Assembly: GCA_018692315.1 (NCBI GenBank)
Contig: JABHKC010000024.1
Span: forward strand, 1 to 50,450
Length of the DNA: 50,450 bases
Direction: 5' to 3'
Source of the DNA: Bacteroidota bacterium
GTDB taxonomy: Bacteria > Bacteroidota > Bacteroidia > Bacteroidales > JABHKC01
Positions 19,582 to 29,082 of the stretch are shown in pieces; the stretch's first letter is position 1, and every line of letters starts with the position of its first letter. Below the pieces are notes generated by a model that saw only the letters and a list, made by a program, of their open reading frames with translations, made no database searches and was not told the DNA's origin. A program made the translations under genes and the position numbers.

Positions 19582-20331
19582 TAAATATAATATTAATTAC
19601 TGAGGTGAATATTTTTTCCCACTGATTTTACAATGGATATATATACAATATTTTTTAATTACAATCCCTAAAGCTTGAGGATAAAAGAGTTAACAGATTA
19701 GAGAAAACGAATGATTTAATATTCTTAAATGATTTCTAATAGTATTTAGGTACTGCAATACATAATATATATTAAAAAAATTGCTAAAATGATACTATAT
19801 TAGCAATTACAAATATTTTTGAATTACGCTATTTATAAAATAATTCAATTACGGTGAATCTAATAATTTCACAAAAAAGTTTATACATTTTTATACCTTT
19901 TTATTATCAAACTTGACACAGCTTCGCTCCGTCAGTTACATAAAGCACATTTCAGCTGGCAATGTAAACAATAGTTTTCAAAAATATAATATTTAACAAA
20001 TATTTATATATATATTCAAAATAGTTCTTGTATATTAAAAGTTTCATAAGTATAATTCAATGATTTAATCCTATCTATTAGTTTTTTATCTCAAATTATT
20101 AACCTCTCTGTCGCTTTTTATGCCTAACAAATTAATTTTGCAAATTTTAACATTAAAAATAATAAATACTTTCAAAAGTTTTTATAATCTGAGACGATTT
20201 ATTTATTGTTCAAATTTTAACAATACAACTCAATTAGGGACAAAATTTGCATCCATTAAATTTCTATTTAATGACAAAATAAATATATCATTAGGTAGCA
20301 AAGTAGAAAATTAAATTAAAAAATAGTACGT
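19582..20331. other. Non-coding region upstream of the act-nar operon
   Basis: This 750-base AT-rich stretch lies between the end of miaA and the start of actA, both minus strand. It must contain the act-nar promoter. I found an inverted repeat with a minus-strand T run at 19772-19808, a weak AT hairpin at 20254-20273 (CATTAAA, loop, TTTAATG) just past miaA, and a short GC-richer patch at about 19914-19971. A plus-strand reading frame at 20120-20314 has no credible features. I recognise no regulator-binding consensus. Confidence 0.5.
19772..19808 (-). terminator. AT-rich hairpin with T run, minus strand, upstream of actA
   Basis: Arms AATTGCTAA (19779-19787) and TTAGCAATT (19800-19808) are perfect 9-bp inverted repeats with a 12-base spacer. 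On the minus strand the hairpin is followed by a run of seven Ts. It could end read-through from miaA, 524 bp upstream, or act in the leader of the act-nar transcript, about 200 bp before actA. The stem is AT-rich and therefore weak. Confidence 0.4.
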
Positions 20332-21228
20332 TTAGCTTATATATAGTTTCATTTCCTTAAGCTGAGATGGTTGAAACCAAATTATATTGTTGTCTCTACC
20401 AAACCACGACAATTGCCGTTTTGCGTAACGTCTAGAATTTCGTTTAATAAGTTCAATAGCTTTCTCAAGCGAAATATTTTCGTCGAAATATTCAAACAAT
20501 TCTTTATAGCCTACTGTGTTTAAGGCATTCAATTTTCTGTATTTATACAAATTTCTGGCTTCATCAAGCAAACCTTTACTAATCATCAGATCAACCCGCT
20601 TGTCGATTCTTTCATAGAGAATTTTTCTGTCGCAATTCAAAGCAATTTTTGCAATATTAAATTCACGCTTTTTGCTTTTTTTCTTTCTGAAAGAAGTATA
20701 GGTTTTTCCGCTGCTCATGCACACTTCTAATGCTCTGATAATCCGTTTATGGTTTTTTAGGTCAACTGAATTATAATATTCAATATCAAGGTGTTTTAAC
20801 TCAAATCGCAAACTTTCAATTCCTTCATCTGCAAGTTTTTTTTCCAAAGAATTTCTTAATTCGAGATCAACTTTTGGCAAATCATCAATCCCATGAGATA
20901 TCGCATCCATATAAAGTCCCGAACCTCCCACCATAAATACCATATCGTATTCCAGAAACAATCTATTTAACAATTCTAATGAGTCCATCTCAAACATGCT
21001 CACATTATAGTAATTGTGAATGCTTCGGTTGCCAATAAAATGATGTTTTACTTCAGCCAACTCCTGCTTGGTGGGCATAGCAGTGCCAATTTTCATTTCG
21101 TGATAAAATTGGCGGGAATCAGACGAAATTATCTCACTCTTAAAAAAATTTGCCAATTTGATAGCAAGGCTGGTTTTCCCTATTCCTGTGGGTCCGCATA
21201 TTTGTATTAAGGTTTTATTTTGTTTCAA
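20332..21228 (-). CDS. miaA: tRNA dimethylallyltransferase
   Basis: A 298-residue cytoplasmic enzyme that transfers a dimethylallyl group to N6 of adenosine-37 in tRNAs reading codons that start with U. The P-loop GPTGIGKT is at residues 12-19, followed by the family motif SSDSRQFYHEMKIGTAMP and later VGGSGLYMDAI and KRQLSWFGRD. Length is normal. It begins 24 bp after the TnpR-like gene on the same strand, so the two probably share a transcript. Confidence 0.95.
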   Translation of the reverse strand: MKQNKTLIQICGPTGIGKTSLAIKLANFFKSEIISSDSRQFYHEMKIGTAMPTKQELAEVKHHFIGNRSIHNYYNVSMFEMDSLELLNRLFLEYDMVFMVGGSGLYMDAISHGIDDLPKVDLELRNSLEKKLADEGIESLRFELKHLDIEYYNSVDLKNHKRIIRALEVCMSSGKTYTSFRKKKSKKREFNIAKIALNCDRKILYERIDKRVDLMISKGLLDEARNLYKYRKLNALNTVGYKELFEYFDENISLEKAIELIKRNSRRYAKRQLSWFGRDNNIIWFQPSQLKEMKLYIS

Positions 21229-21252
21229 TTTTTTGAACGAGCTTCAACAAAC

Positions 21253-21765
21253 TTACAAATAATCATCATAATCATCAATATTATCGAAACCTATTTCATC
21301 TTCAAAATCATCATCGTCAAGTTCTCCTTCGGTAAGAAAATCGAAATCAGCTTCCTTGTAAACTATCTGAGGCGGAGGAAATCCTTCACTTTTCACACAA
21401 TACGGGTATTTTCGGTTTTTAACTTTCGAAGACGATTCTACTAATTCAATAAAAAATCCTCTTTCAGAGAAAAAATCGAAAACGTAGATCATTCTCTGTT
21501 TTTCATCTTTAATAAAATTTTTTAAAATAGCATCTTCCATCAATATTTTACTATCGGTAGAATCAGACATGTCAATCAGAGTAATTTCTTCACCTTTCTC
21601 CCAATTTTTATTACAAATAAAAAAAGATGAAAGCTGAGTTTTGTCATATTTGCAAATTTTTTGAATTAATTCGTGTAATTTTTGAAAGCTATGAGTAGGT
21701 AAAATTTCTATTACAAGCAGGAAATCATCTTCCTCTTCAGATAATATTCTTAATGTATAAAGCAT
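21253..21765 (-). CDS. IS1096 passenger TnpR-like family protein
   Basis: A 170-residue protein with an N-terminal ILPTHSFQKLHELIQKI segment and an alternating beta-sheet region, resembling the plasmid pRiA4b ORF-3 / IS1096 TnpR-like family. The C-terminus is strongly acidic (about 149-170, mostly Asp and Glu). This family is frequently found beside miaA in Bacteroidota and its function is unknown; despite the family name there is no transposase or IS element here. The ATG start at 21763-21765 is followed closely upstream by a hairpin with T run at 21782-21812. Family placement is from memory and moderate in confidence. Confidence 0.65.
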   Translation of the reverse strand: MLYTLRILSEEEDDFLLVIEILPTHSFQKLHELIQKICKYDKTQLSSFFICNKNWEKGEEITLIDMSDSTDSKILMEDAILKNFIKDEKQRMIYVFDFFSERGFFIELVESSSKVKNRKYPYCVKSEGFPPPQIVYKEADFDFLTEGELDDDDFEDEIGFDNIDDYDDYL

Positions 21766-21781
21766 TGTATATTAATATTAT

Positions 21782-21812
21782 AAAAAAAAAGTCCCGACTA
21801 AAAGTCGGGACT
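21782..21812 (-). terminator. Strong hairpin with T run on the minus strand
   Basis: Arms AGTCCCGACT (21790-21799) and AGTCGGGACT (21803-21812) are a perfect 10-bp stem with an AAA loop. On the minus strand it is followed by a run of nine Ts, the form of an intrinsic terminator. The next minus-strand gene starts only 17 bp further on, and no minus-strand gene is seen upstream, so the transcript it would end is unexplained. Confidence 0.6.
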
Positions 21813-21825
21813 AAAACCACTAATC

Positions 21826-21912
21826 ATGAAAAAAATAACATTTTCATCAATCAAATTATTAACCCAATTCAAAATTACTACTATTATTTCTTTTTCCAAA
21901 TATTTTTTTTAA
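21826..21912 (+). CDS. Possible 28-residue basic/hydrophobic small peptide
   Basis: A short plus-strand frame begins with ATG-AAA-AAA just after the strong hairpin and ends with TAA. The product is a 28-residue peptide with a Lys-Lys N-terminus and alternating hydrophobic and Ser/Thr residues, like an incomplete signal sequence. It lacks a clear ribosome-binding site. It may be a leader peptide, the 5' remnant of a lost exported-protein gene, or chance; evidence is thin. Confidence 0.2.
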   Translation: MKKITFSSIKLLTQFKITTIISFSKYFF

Positions 21913-22167
21913 TCATGGAAAATAAAAAATCTAAATATCATGTAATCTATTGTATTTCTGCAACATATCACTTTATTAATTTAATGAATTTAACAAAACC
22001 CAAAAAAGTTGAAAATCGAAATTAGTATGAATTATTAATGTCCTTTTATGATTTTTTCTTACAGTAATGAAGAGTTTCAAATTCTTTATTGAAAAAATGA
22101 AAATAATTAAAATTTTACGATTTACTGTAAAAACTGTATTTTAGGCAAAAATATATTTTTTTGACTT

Positions 22168-22848
22168 ATGGTAGAATATTTAAAGTGTTTATCCGAAAAG
22201 TATAAGGCAAATGCAAATAGCGAAAATGCCCTTCCAATGAAAAAATATATGCGTAACCAATTTGAATTTTTTGGCATTAAAAACCCCGAAAGGAAAATTA
22301 TTGACAAACAATTTTTTGCCGAAAATGGGCTTCCTGAAATTTCCGATCTCGAAAAAATAATAAAAAGTGCCTGGAATTTGCCAGAACGAGAATTTCAATA
22401 TTTCGCTATGTTTTTGCTTGACAAGATGAAAAAGCAATTCGATGAAAAAGTACTAAATTTATTAGAATATTTGACTTTAGAAAAATCGTGGTGGGACTCT
22501 GTCGATTTTCTTTCAGCAAATATGTTTGGATATATGTTTCAGCGTTTTCCTGTTTTAATTCCAGAATATACAGAAAATTGGATGGCTTCTGAAAATATGT
22601 GGTTACAAAGGACTTCAATACTTTTTCAGCTAAAATATAAAGAAGCCACCGATTTAGAATTGTTATCGAATTTTATACATCAATTATCTTCATCAAAAGA
22701 ATTTTTTATTCAGAAAGCAATTGGTTGGGAACTTCGTGAATATTCAAAAACTAACCCTCAATGGGTGATAGATTTTGTCGAAAATAATAAATTGGCATCA
22801 TTAAGCAAAAGAGAAGCTTTGAAAGTTATTAACAGAAACAAAAAGTAA
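22168..22848 (+). CDS. AlkD-type DNA alkylation-repair glycosylase
   Basis: A 226-residue all-helical HEAT-like repeat protein of the AlkD family, which excises N3- and N7-alkylated purines without flipping the base. The key residues fall at the same numbers as in Bacillus cereus AlkD: W109, D113 (in KSWWDSVDFLS), R148 (WLQRTS) and W187 (KAIGWELREY). It should therefore be catalytically competent. Only 8 bp separate it from the downstream membrane TPR gene, so they are probably co-transcribed. Confidence 0.88.
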   Translation: MVEYLKCLSEKYKANANSENALPMKKYMRNQFEFFGIKNPERKIIDKQFFAENGLPEISDLEKIIKSAWNLPEREFQYFAMFLLDKMKKQFDEKVLNLLEYLTLEKSWWDSVDFLSANMFGYMFQRFPVLIPEYTENWMASENMWLQRTSILFQLKYKEATDLELLSNFIHQLSSSKEFFIQKAIGWELREYSKTNPQWVIDFVENNKLASLSKREALKVINRNKK

Positions 22849-22856
22849 AATCGGAA

Positions 22857-24911
22857 ATGAAAAAACAAAAGCAAAAAACAAAATATCCAAACAAAAGCGA
22901 AAAAACCCAGACCAAAAAACTTGAGAAAACTCCGCAAAATTTGCGAAAAAATTATCTGGCAATTTTAATCATTGTTGTTGTATGTTTTGTTTTGTACGGT
23001 AACACAATTCCATTTGGTTATGCTTTCGACGACACAATAGTAATTAGCGGAAACGAATTTACACAAAAAGGATTTTCGGGAATCAAAGAAATATTTACTT
23101 ACGATTTGTTTGCTGGCTATTACGGCAAAGATAAAAATATGGTAGTTGGTGGCAGGTATCGCCCGCTTTCACTACTGACATATGCAATTGAATATCAGTT
23201 TTTTGGAGAAAATCCGCATATAAATCATTTTTTTAATGTGTTACTTTATGCACTTTGCGGAATAATGATTTACATCGTTCTTTCCATGCTTTTTAAACTA
23301 AAATTTGCAAAAACCTTTCATCAGCAAAAATGGTATTTTTCTATTCCTTTTTTAGTTGCAGTATTTTATGTTGCACATCCTGTACATACCGAAGTTGTTG
23401 CTAACATTAAAGGGCGCGATGAAATCCTGGTTTTACTGTTTTCGCTAATTAGCCTTTATTTCAGTTTCAAATATCTGGAAAAATTAAAACTGAAATATTT
23501 ATTTATCAATTTTTTCATTTTTTTCCTTGCACTCCTGGCCAAAGAAAATACAATTACTTTTCTTGCAATTATCCCACTTTCGGCATATTTTTTTTCAAAT
23601 TATAAAGCCAGAAATATTCTAATTTCGATTATTCCTTTAATTTTAGCTTCTGTCGTTTTTCTTATCATCAGGCAAAGTATAATTGGAACAACACCCGAAA
23701 AACTTGAAGATGAACTGATGAATAACCCATTTCTCGGAATGAATTTTACAGAGAAATTTACAACTATTTTTTATACACTTGTGGTTTATCTTCGTTTAAT
23801 GATATTCCCTCATCCACTGACAATTGATTATTATCCATATCATATTCCGCTTGTTAAACTTACTGATTTGAGAGGAATATTTTCTTTTCTAATTTACTTA
23901 GGATTGTCAGTTTTTATTATTCGAAATTTTAAGAAAAAATCAATATTTGTATATAGCCTTCTATTGTTTATAATTACACTTTCAATTGCGTCGAATATAC
24001 TTTTTCCTATTGGAGTATTTATGAACGAACGATTTATTTTTATTTCAAGTTTAGGATTTTCTCTTGCATTTATATATTTTTTGATTGAAATAATGCCAAA
24101 AATTATCAAAAACAAAAAAGTCTATCAAGCTACTTTTCTTTCAATGATGATGATTGTGTTTTTACTTTATTCAGTAAAAACTATTTCGAGAAATCGGGCT
24201 TGGGAAAGTAGTTTCAAACTTTTCACAAACGATGTTCACATCTCAGCAAACAGTGCTAAAGGAAACGGACTTGCAGGCGAATATTATTTAATAGAAGCTA
24301 AAAATACGGAAGATGAAAAATTGCGCGACGAGTATTTTCAAAATGGAATTAAATATCTGACACGTGCAATCGAAATTTATCCTAAGCATGCAATTGCTCT
24401 TTACAATCTTGCAGCAGCACATTTTCAGTATAACGAAAACTACGATGAGGCAATTAAAGTTTACAAAAAGATATTGGCAATAAGTCCGTACGAATCAAAG
24501 GCATTTCAGAATATTGCCATAATTCTTGCGAATAATAAAGATGTTGATTACAAAATGAAGGTCTTTTCAGACTTATTGAAAATAAATCCAAATACATTTG
24601 AAATAAATCTTGAAATAGGACGATTACTTTTGATGAATAAAAACAAAACTCAAGAAGCAATTCCTTATCTTGAAAAAGCTGTTAGTTTGAACAATCAGAG
24701 TTTTGTTGCACTGAACTCGCTTGGTGTTGCATACAATAAAACCGGAAAAATTAAAGAGTCTGCAAAAATATTTGAAGGTTCGTACAAATTAAGACCAAAT
24801 GACATTCAAATTGTTCAAAACTTGGGAATAGTGTACCAACAACTTGGGCAAAATGAAAAATCTAAACAATATTTTGACAAAGTGAAAGAATTGCAAACTA
24901 AAACTAAATAA
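22857..24911 (+). CDS. Polytopic membrane protein with DUF1736-like region and TPR repeats
   Basis: A 684-residue protein with a Lys-rich N-terminus (1-38), about ten or more transmembrane helices (about 38-440), and C-terminal tetratricopeptide repeats (about 485-680; for example AIALYNLAAAHFQYNENYDEAIKVYKKIL). The first periplasmic loop contains the FDD motif (GYAFDDTIVI) seen in GT-C glycosyltransferases, and the later membrane part resembles the DUF1736/TMTC family whose eukaryotic members are O-mannosyltransferases. A role in protein or envelope glycosylation is plausible but unproven. It follows the AlkD gene by 8 bp. Confidence 0.75.
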   Translation: MKKQKQKTKYPNKSEKTQTKKLEKTPQNLRKNYLAILIIVVVCFVLYGNTIPFGYAFDDTIVISGNEFTQKGFSGIKEIFTYDLFAGYYGKDKNMVVGGRYRPLSLLTYAIEYQFFGENPHINHFFNVLLYALCGIMIYIVLSMLFKLKFAKTFHQQKWYFSIPFLVAVFYVAHPVHTEVVANIKGRDEILVLLFSLISLYFSFKYLEKLKLKYLFINFFIFFLALLAKENTITFLAIIPLSAYFFSNYKARNILISIIPLILASVVFLIIRQSIIGTTPEKLEDELMNNPFLGMNFTEKFTTIFYTLVVYLRLMIFPHPLTIDYYPYHIPLVKLTDLRGIFSFLIYLGLSVFIIRNFKKKSIFVYSLLLFIITLSIASNILFPIGVFMNERFIFISSLGFSLAFIYFLIEIMPKIIKNKKVYQATFLSMMMIVFLLYSVKTISRNRAWESSFKLFTNDVHISANSAKGNGLAGEYYLIEAKNTEDEKLRDEYFQNGIKYLTRAIEIYPKHAIALYNLAAAHFQYNENYDEAIKVYKKILAISPYESKAFQNIAIILANNKDVDYKMKVFSDLLKINPNTFEINLEIGRLLLMNKNKTQEAIPYLEKAVSLNNQSFVALNSLGVAYNKTGKIKESAKIFEGSYKLRPNDIQIVQNLGIVYQQLGQNEKSKQYFDKVKELQTKTK

Positions 24912-25353
24912 ATTTTCTATCTTTACTGACTAAGTTTATTGAATTTTACAAAAAAATGTGATGGGCACTTTTACGTTTTTTATTATTATAATAGGTATAG
25001 TAAATTTGATATTCATTTTTAAATGTGTGTATTCAATAAATACTGTAAGCTCTTCGACGAATTTCTATTATTGTTCGTCTTGCGAAAAAGCAGATAAAAA
25101 AATCTAAAGGTTAACATCCTTGTAGATCTACTTTTAATGCTACAATCAATTTTGTGGACAAAAACATATAAACCGTTTCATCTATACTAAAATTATCAAA
25201 ACTATTGGAATATTGAATACAAATAAATTCTTATTTCCAAAAAAACAAACTCTTTTCAATATTTTAAGAATTATCATAATTTTTTCATAAAATAATATTA
25301 TATTCGCCACATTATAAGATTGACATATTGAAATACTTAAATACGTAAATGTA
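24912..25353. other. Intergenic region upstream of the nap cluster
   Basis: This 442-base stretch holds a possible 48-residue small membrane protein (24961-25107) and a perfect 10-bp palindrome GTAGATCTAC at 25122-25131. The promoter of the nap operon should lie in the last 250 bases, which are AT-rich. I recognise no regulator site. Confidence 0.45.
24961..25107 (+). CDS. Possible 48-residue small membrane protein with a CxxC motif
   Basis: An ATG-started frame encodes 48 residues: a single hydrophobic helix (about 4-24) followed by a polar tail with C38-SS-C41 and a Lys-rich end. The layout of one membrane anchor plus a short CxxC tail is sensible for a redox or metal-binding micro-protein, and it lies just upstream of the nap genes in the same orientation. 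There is no clear ribosome-binding site, as is common here. It could be a chance frame in AT-rich DNA. Confidence 0.35.
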   Translation: MGTFTFFIIIIGIVNLIFIFKCVYSINTVSSSTNFYYCSSCEKADKKI

Positions 25354-26247
25354 ATGAAAACTTATAGAACAATTCAAGCTTTAATTGCGCTGCTTCTACT
25401 ATCTATGCCAAGCTTCTCACAATGGGAAGTTCCTGAGAAAAAACAAAAAGCCAATCCACCCTTTATTTTTAACAGACAATCTGTTAAGGATGGAAAAGTT
25501 ATATATTATAAACATTGTTCGAGTTGTCATGGCGATATTGGGAAAGCAAATTTTCAACCATTAACACCGGCTCCTGGAGATTTAGGTTCAGCACAAACAG
25601 AAATAAATACTGATGGAGGATTATTTTATAAAATATCCACAGGAAAAGGACTGATGCCAGTTTTTAAAGATGTTCTCACAGACAATGAAAAATGGCAAAC
25701 AATTTCATATATGAGAAATTTCCATACCAATTATGTTCAAAAACTAAATGTAGAGGCTAAAGCTGAAAAATGGACAGGCGGCGAGATTATATTTCAAATT
25801 TCAAATTTAGAGTCTTCAAAAAAATGCAGAATAAAACTTACTGGTGACAATGGAGAAAAATTTATTCCAATTGAAGGAGCATCCATTGGCATTTTCACCG
25901 AAAGAATGTTTGGAACTATGCAAATTGGTCAAACATTAGAAACAGACGAATATGGATTTGCATCACTACCATTCCCTGAAAATCTACCTGGAGATGAAGA
26001 AGGAAACTTGAATATTACTGTAAAACTTTTAGACGATGATATTTATGGAGAAGTCTCAACAACAGAAATCTTAAAGATTGGCAAACCAAAACAAGTTACA
26101 AATATTTTAGAAGGCACACCCATATGGTCAGCAAATAAAGTTCCGTTTTGGATACTATTTTCGTATGTAGGAATTATCTTACTCATGTGGGGAGCAATGA
26201 TTTATGTCTTACTTTCCATACTAAAAATAAAGAAATACAATATATAA
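25354..26247 (+). CDS. Membrane-anchored monoheme cytochrome c at the head of the nap cluster
   Basis: A 297-residue exported protein: signal peptide (1-22), a class-I-like cytochrome domain with C55-SS-C58-H59 and probable Met ligand in LMPVFKDVLTDNEKW, a beta-rich domain (about 135-245) without motifs I recognise, and a C-terminal transmembrane helix (about 262-290). It starts 33 bp before napA and probably belongs to the same transcript. NapC, the usual quinol-oxidising tetraheme cytochrome, is absent, so this protein may carry electrons to NapB or link Nap to a cytochrome c pool. That role is inferred only from position. Confidence 0.75.
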   Translation: MKTYRTIQALIALLLLSMPSFSQWEVPEKKQKANPPFIFNRQSVKDGKVIYYKHCSSCHGDIGKANFQPLTPAPGDLGSAQTEINTDGGLFYKISTGKGLMPVFKDVLTDNEKWQTISYMRNFHTNYVQKLNVEAKAEKWTGGEIIFQISNLESSKKCRIKLTGDNGEKFIPIEGASIGIFTERMFGTMQIGQTLETDEYGFASLPFPENLPGDEEGNLNITVKLLDDDIYGEVSTTEILKIGKPKQVTNILEGTPIWSANKVPFWILFSYVGIILLMWGAMIYVLLSILKIKKYNI

Positions 26248-26280
26248 TAACTAACTATTTATAAATTAAAATGAAGTGAA

Positions 26281-29070
26281 ATGACTTTAACCAGACGAGA
26301 ATTTATTAGAAATTCTGCGGTTGCATCTGCCGCAGTAACTATTGGTTTGAGCGTACCAATGGATTTATCTGCAGCGCAGAAAACTGCGGAAGGAGGTTGG
26401 AGATGGGACAAGGCTGTATGTCGATTTTGTGGTACAGGCTGCGGACTGATGATTGCAACAAAAGATGATAAAATAGTTGCAGTAAAAGGAGACCCAGCTG
26501 CACCTGTAAATAGAGGACTAAACTGCATAAAAGGATACTTTAATGCAAAAATTCAATACGGCGAAGACCGATTGAAAACACCCCTATTGCGAGTTGATGA
26601 AAGCGGAAATTTTAGCAAAACAGGAAAATTTAAACCTGTTAGTTGGAAAAGAGCCTTCGACGAAATGGAAAAACACATTAAAAAAACTCTCCAAGAACTT
26701 GGGCCTACAGGCTTAGCAGTTTTTGGTTCTGGTCAATACACTATTCAAGAAGGTTATGCAATGTCGAAACTTATGAAAGGAGGTTTCCGTTCGCACAATC
26801 TAGACCCAAATGCTAGACACTGTATGGCTTCTGCAGTTGCAGGTTTTATTCAAACTTTCGGAATTGACGAACCATCGGGAACATACGACGATCTTGAACT
26901 TACAGATACAATTGTTACCTGGGGAGCAAATATGGCTGAAATGCATCCAATATTATGGTCTCGTGCAACTGATAGAAAACTATCTGATCCCGACAAAGTT
27001 AAAGTAGTAAACCTTACAACATTCACAACAAGAACTTCTGACCTTGCCGATATAGAAATTGTGTTCAAACCTCAAACCGATTTGGCATTATTTAATTATA
27101 TCGCCAGAGAAATTGTTTACAATAATCCAAAATCAATCGATTGGGATTTTGTGAATAATCATACGGTTTTTGCAACCGGACCAGTAGATATTGGCTATGG
27201 TATGCGCGGACCATCGCACAAAAGCTTTACCGATGCCGAAAGAGAAACAGTAAAAAAACAAGAAAAGAAAGTTCTATCGAAAGCAGAAGGGACAACTTTA
27301 GCTTATCTTGGATATAAAGAAGGCGATACTCTTGAAATGAAAAATGCTGCTGTTGCTAAAAAGCATTGGATTATTAGTTTCGAAGAATTTAAAAAAGGAT
27401 TAGCACCATATACTTTAGATTTTGTTGCAAATCTCGCAAAAGGAGATCCAGATGAATCTATAGACGATTTCAAGAAAAAACTTAAAACACTTGCCGATTT
27501 ATATATGGAAAAAGGCAGAAAGGTTGCAAGTTTTTGGACTATGGGTATGAATCAACATACACGTGGAACATGGGTAAATGAGCAAGCATATATGGTTCAC
27601 TTCTTACTCGGAAAACAAGCACAACCCGGAAACGGAGCATTTAGCCTTACAGGACAACCTTCGGCATGCGGAACTGCTCGCGAAGTTGGAACATTTGCTC
27701 ATAGATTACCATCCGATATGGTTGTAGCAAATCCTGCCCATAGAGAAATATCTGAGAAACTTTGGAAAATCCCTAAAGGCACAATCAATCCTAAAGTTGG
27801 CTCACACTATACAAAATTGAATAGAGACATTGAAGACGGCAAAATTAAATTTGGTTGGATAAATGTTTGTAATCCTTATCATAATACAGCTAATGCAAAC
27901 CACTGGATAAAAGCAGCACGGAAAATGGATGTTTTTATGGTTTGTAGCGATAGCTATCCAGGAATTTCCGCCAAAGTTTCCGACTTAATCCTACCTTCAT
28001 CAATGATATTTGAAAAATGGGGTGCATACGGTAACGCTGAAAGAAGAACTCAGCATTGGAAACAACAAGTAACACCAGTTGGAGATTCAATGTCAGATAT
28101 ATGGCAATACATGGAACTGGCCAAAAGATTTACATTAAGAGAAGTTTGGGGAGTACAAAAAGTTCCGGGATTAGAAGGCGGTTTACCTGATGTTTTAGGC
28201 GGAGCACAAGAAATGGGATACGACCCAAATGCTACTCTTTATGATGTTCTGTTCGCAAACAAAGATGCAAAATCATATGACGCGAACGATCCTATTGGCT
28301 CAGGTTTTCAAAATTCAAATGTATTTGGCGACAAACGAAATGTTGTCGGTTCAGACGATAAACCATTTAAAGGCTACGGATTTTTTGTTGAAAAATACCT
28401 ATGGGAAGAATATAGACAATTTGGAATTGGAAACGGACACGATTTAGCTGAATTTGACAGATACCATCATAATAGAGGTTTGAAATGGCCAGTAGTAGAT
28501 GGAAAAGAAACAGAATATCGATTTAATGCAGACTACGATCCATATGCCAAAAAAGCAGGAACAGGGAAATTTGCATTCTACGGCAAAGCTCTTAAAAAAA
28601 TGCCACAAGGTACAATTACCGGAGCCGATGGAAGCAAAGATAAGATAGATCTTTCTAACAAAGCTAAAATCTTTTTCCGTCCGTATGTTGACGCTGTTGA
28701 AATGCCCGATAAAAAATATCCTTTCTGGTTGTCAACCGGAAGAGTACTTGAACATTGGCACAGTGGAACAATGACAATGAGAGTTCCAGAATTGTATAGA
28801 GCAGTTCCAGAAGCCTTATGTTATATGCATCCAGAAAATGCTGCTGAAATGGGAGTGCAACAAGGAGACCTTGTTTGGATTGAATCAAGAAGAGGCAAAA
28901 TTAAAGCTCACATTGATGTAAGAGGAAGGAATAGAACACCAAAAGGACTTATTTATGTGCCATGGTTCGATGAAAAGGTATTTATCAATAAAGTTTGCCT
29001 CGATGCAACATGCCCAATTTCAAAACAAACAGATTTCAAAAAATGTGCTGTCAAAATTTATCCCGCATAA
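26281..29070 (+). CDS. napA: Periplasmic nitrate reductase catalytic subunit
   Basis: A 929-residue molybdopterin enzyme reducing nitrate in the periplasm. The Tat motif TRREFIRNS is at residues 4-12. The [4Fe-4S] ligands are C47, C50, C54 and C82 (CRFCGTGC then GLNCIKGY). The molybdenum ligand is C181 in [13 protein letters not shown], distinguishing it from NarG-type enzymes. It is longer than proteobacterial NapA (about 830), with extra segments around 300-360 and 700-770, as in the longer epsilonproteobacterial NapA. The order napA-G-H-B also resembles that group. It is the second gene of the cluster, 12 bp before napG. Confidence 0.95.
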   Translation: MTLTRREFIRNSAVASAAVTIGLSVPMDLSAAQKTAEGGWRWDKAVCRFCGTGCGLMIATKDDKIVAVKGDPAAPVNRGLNCIKGYFNAKIQYGEDRLKTPLLRVDESGNFSKTGKFKPVSWKRAFDEMEKHIKKTLQELGPTGLAVFGSGQYTIQEGYAMSKLMKGGFRSHNLDPNARHCMASAVAGFIQTFGIDEPSGTYDDLELTDTIVTWGANMAEMHPILWSRATDRKLSDPDKVKVVNLTTFTTRTSDLADIEIVFKPQTDLALFNYIAREIVYNNPKSIDWDFVNNHTVFATGPVDIGYGMRGPSHKSFTDAERETVKKQEKKVLSKAEGTTLAYLGYKEGDTLEMKNAAVAKKHWIISFEEFKKGLAPYTLDFVANLAKGDPDESIDDFKKKLKTLADLYMEKGRKVASFWTMGMNQHTRGTWVNEQAYMVHFLLGKQAQPGNGAFSLTGQPSACGTAREVGTFAHRLPSDMVVANPAHREISEKLWKIPKGTINPKVGSHYTKLNRDIEDGKIKFGWINVCNPYHNTANANHWIKAARKMDVFMVCSDSYPGISAKVSDLILPSSMIFEKWGAYGNAERRTQHWKQQVTPVGDSMSDIWQYMELAKRFTLREVWGVQKVPGLEGGLPDVLGGAQEMGYDPNATLYDVLFANKDAKSYDANDPIGSGFQNSNVFGDKRNVVGSDDKPFKGYGFFVEKYLWEEYRQFGIGNGHDLAEFDRYHHNRGLKWPVVDGKETEYRFNADYDPYAKKAGTGKFAFYGKALKKMPQGTITGADGSKDKIDLSNKAKIFFRPYVDAVEMPDKKYPFWLSTGRVLEHWHSGTMTMRVPELYRAVPEALCYMHPENAAEMGVQQGDLVWIESRRGKIKAHIDVRGRNRTPKGLIYVPWFDEKVFINKVCLDATCPISKQTDFKKCAVKIYPA

Positions 29071-29082
29071 AAATCTGAAAGT

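Larger units (their letters stand above)
21766..22167. other. Intergenic region between the TnpR-like gene and the AlkD gene
   Basis: This 402-base divergent region separates a minus-strand and a plus-strand gene, so promoters for both should lie here. It holds a strong hairpin (21782-21812) and a 28-codon plus-strand reading frame (21826-21912). The remainder is AT-rich with no recognised element. Confidence 0.5.

Noticed and set aside
20120-20314. A 64-residue plus-strand frame between miaA and actA
   Set aside because: No motif, no ribosome-binding site, and AT-rich sequence in which such frames arise by chance.
21253-21765. An insertion sequence suggested by the TnpR-like family name
   Set aside because: There is no transposase, no terminal repeat and no target duplication; the family name is historical.
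27545-27565. A parS-like sequence, CACGTGGAACA, within napA
   Set aside because: Only one half of the parS palindrome matches, and the bases encode the conserved NapA stretch HTRGTW. It lies far from parB and is best explained by protein coding.
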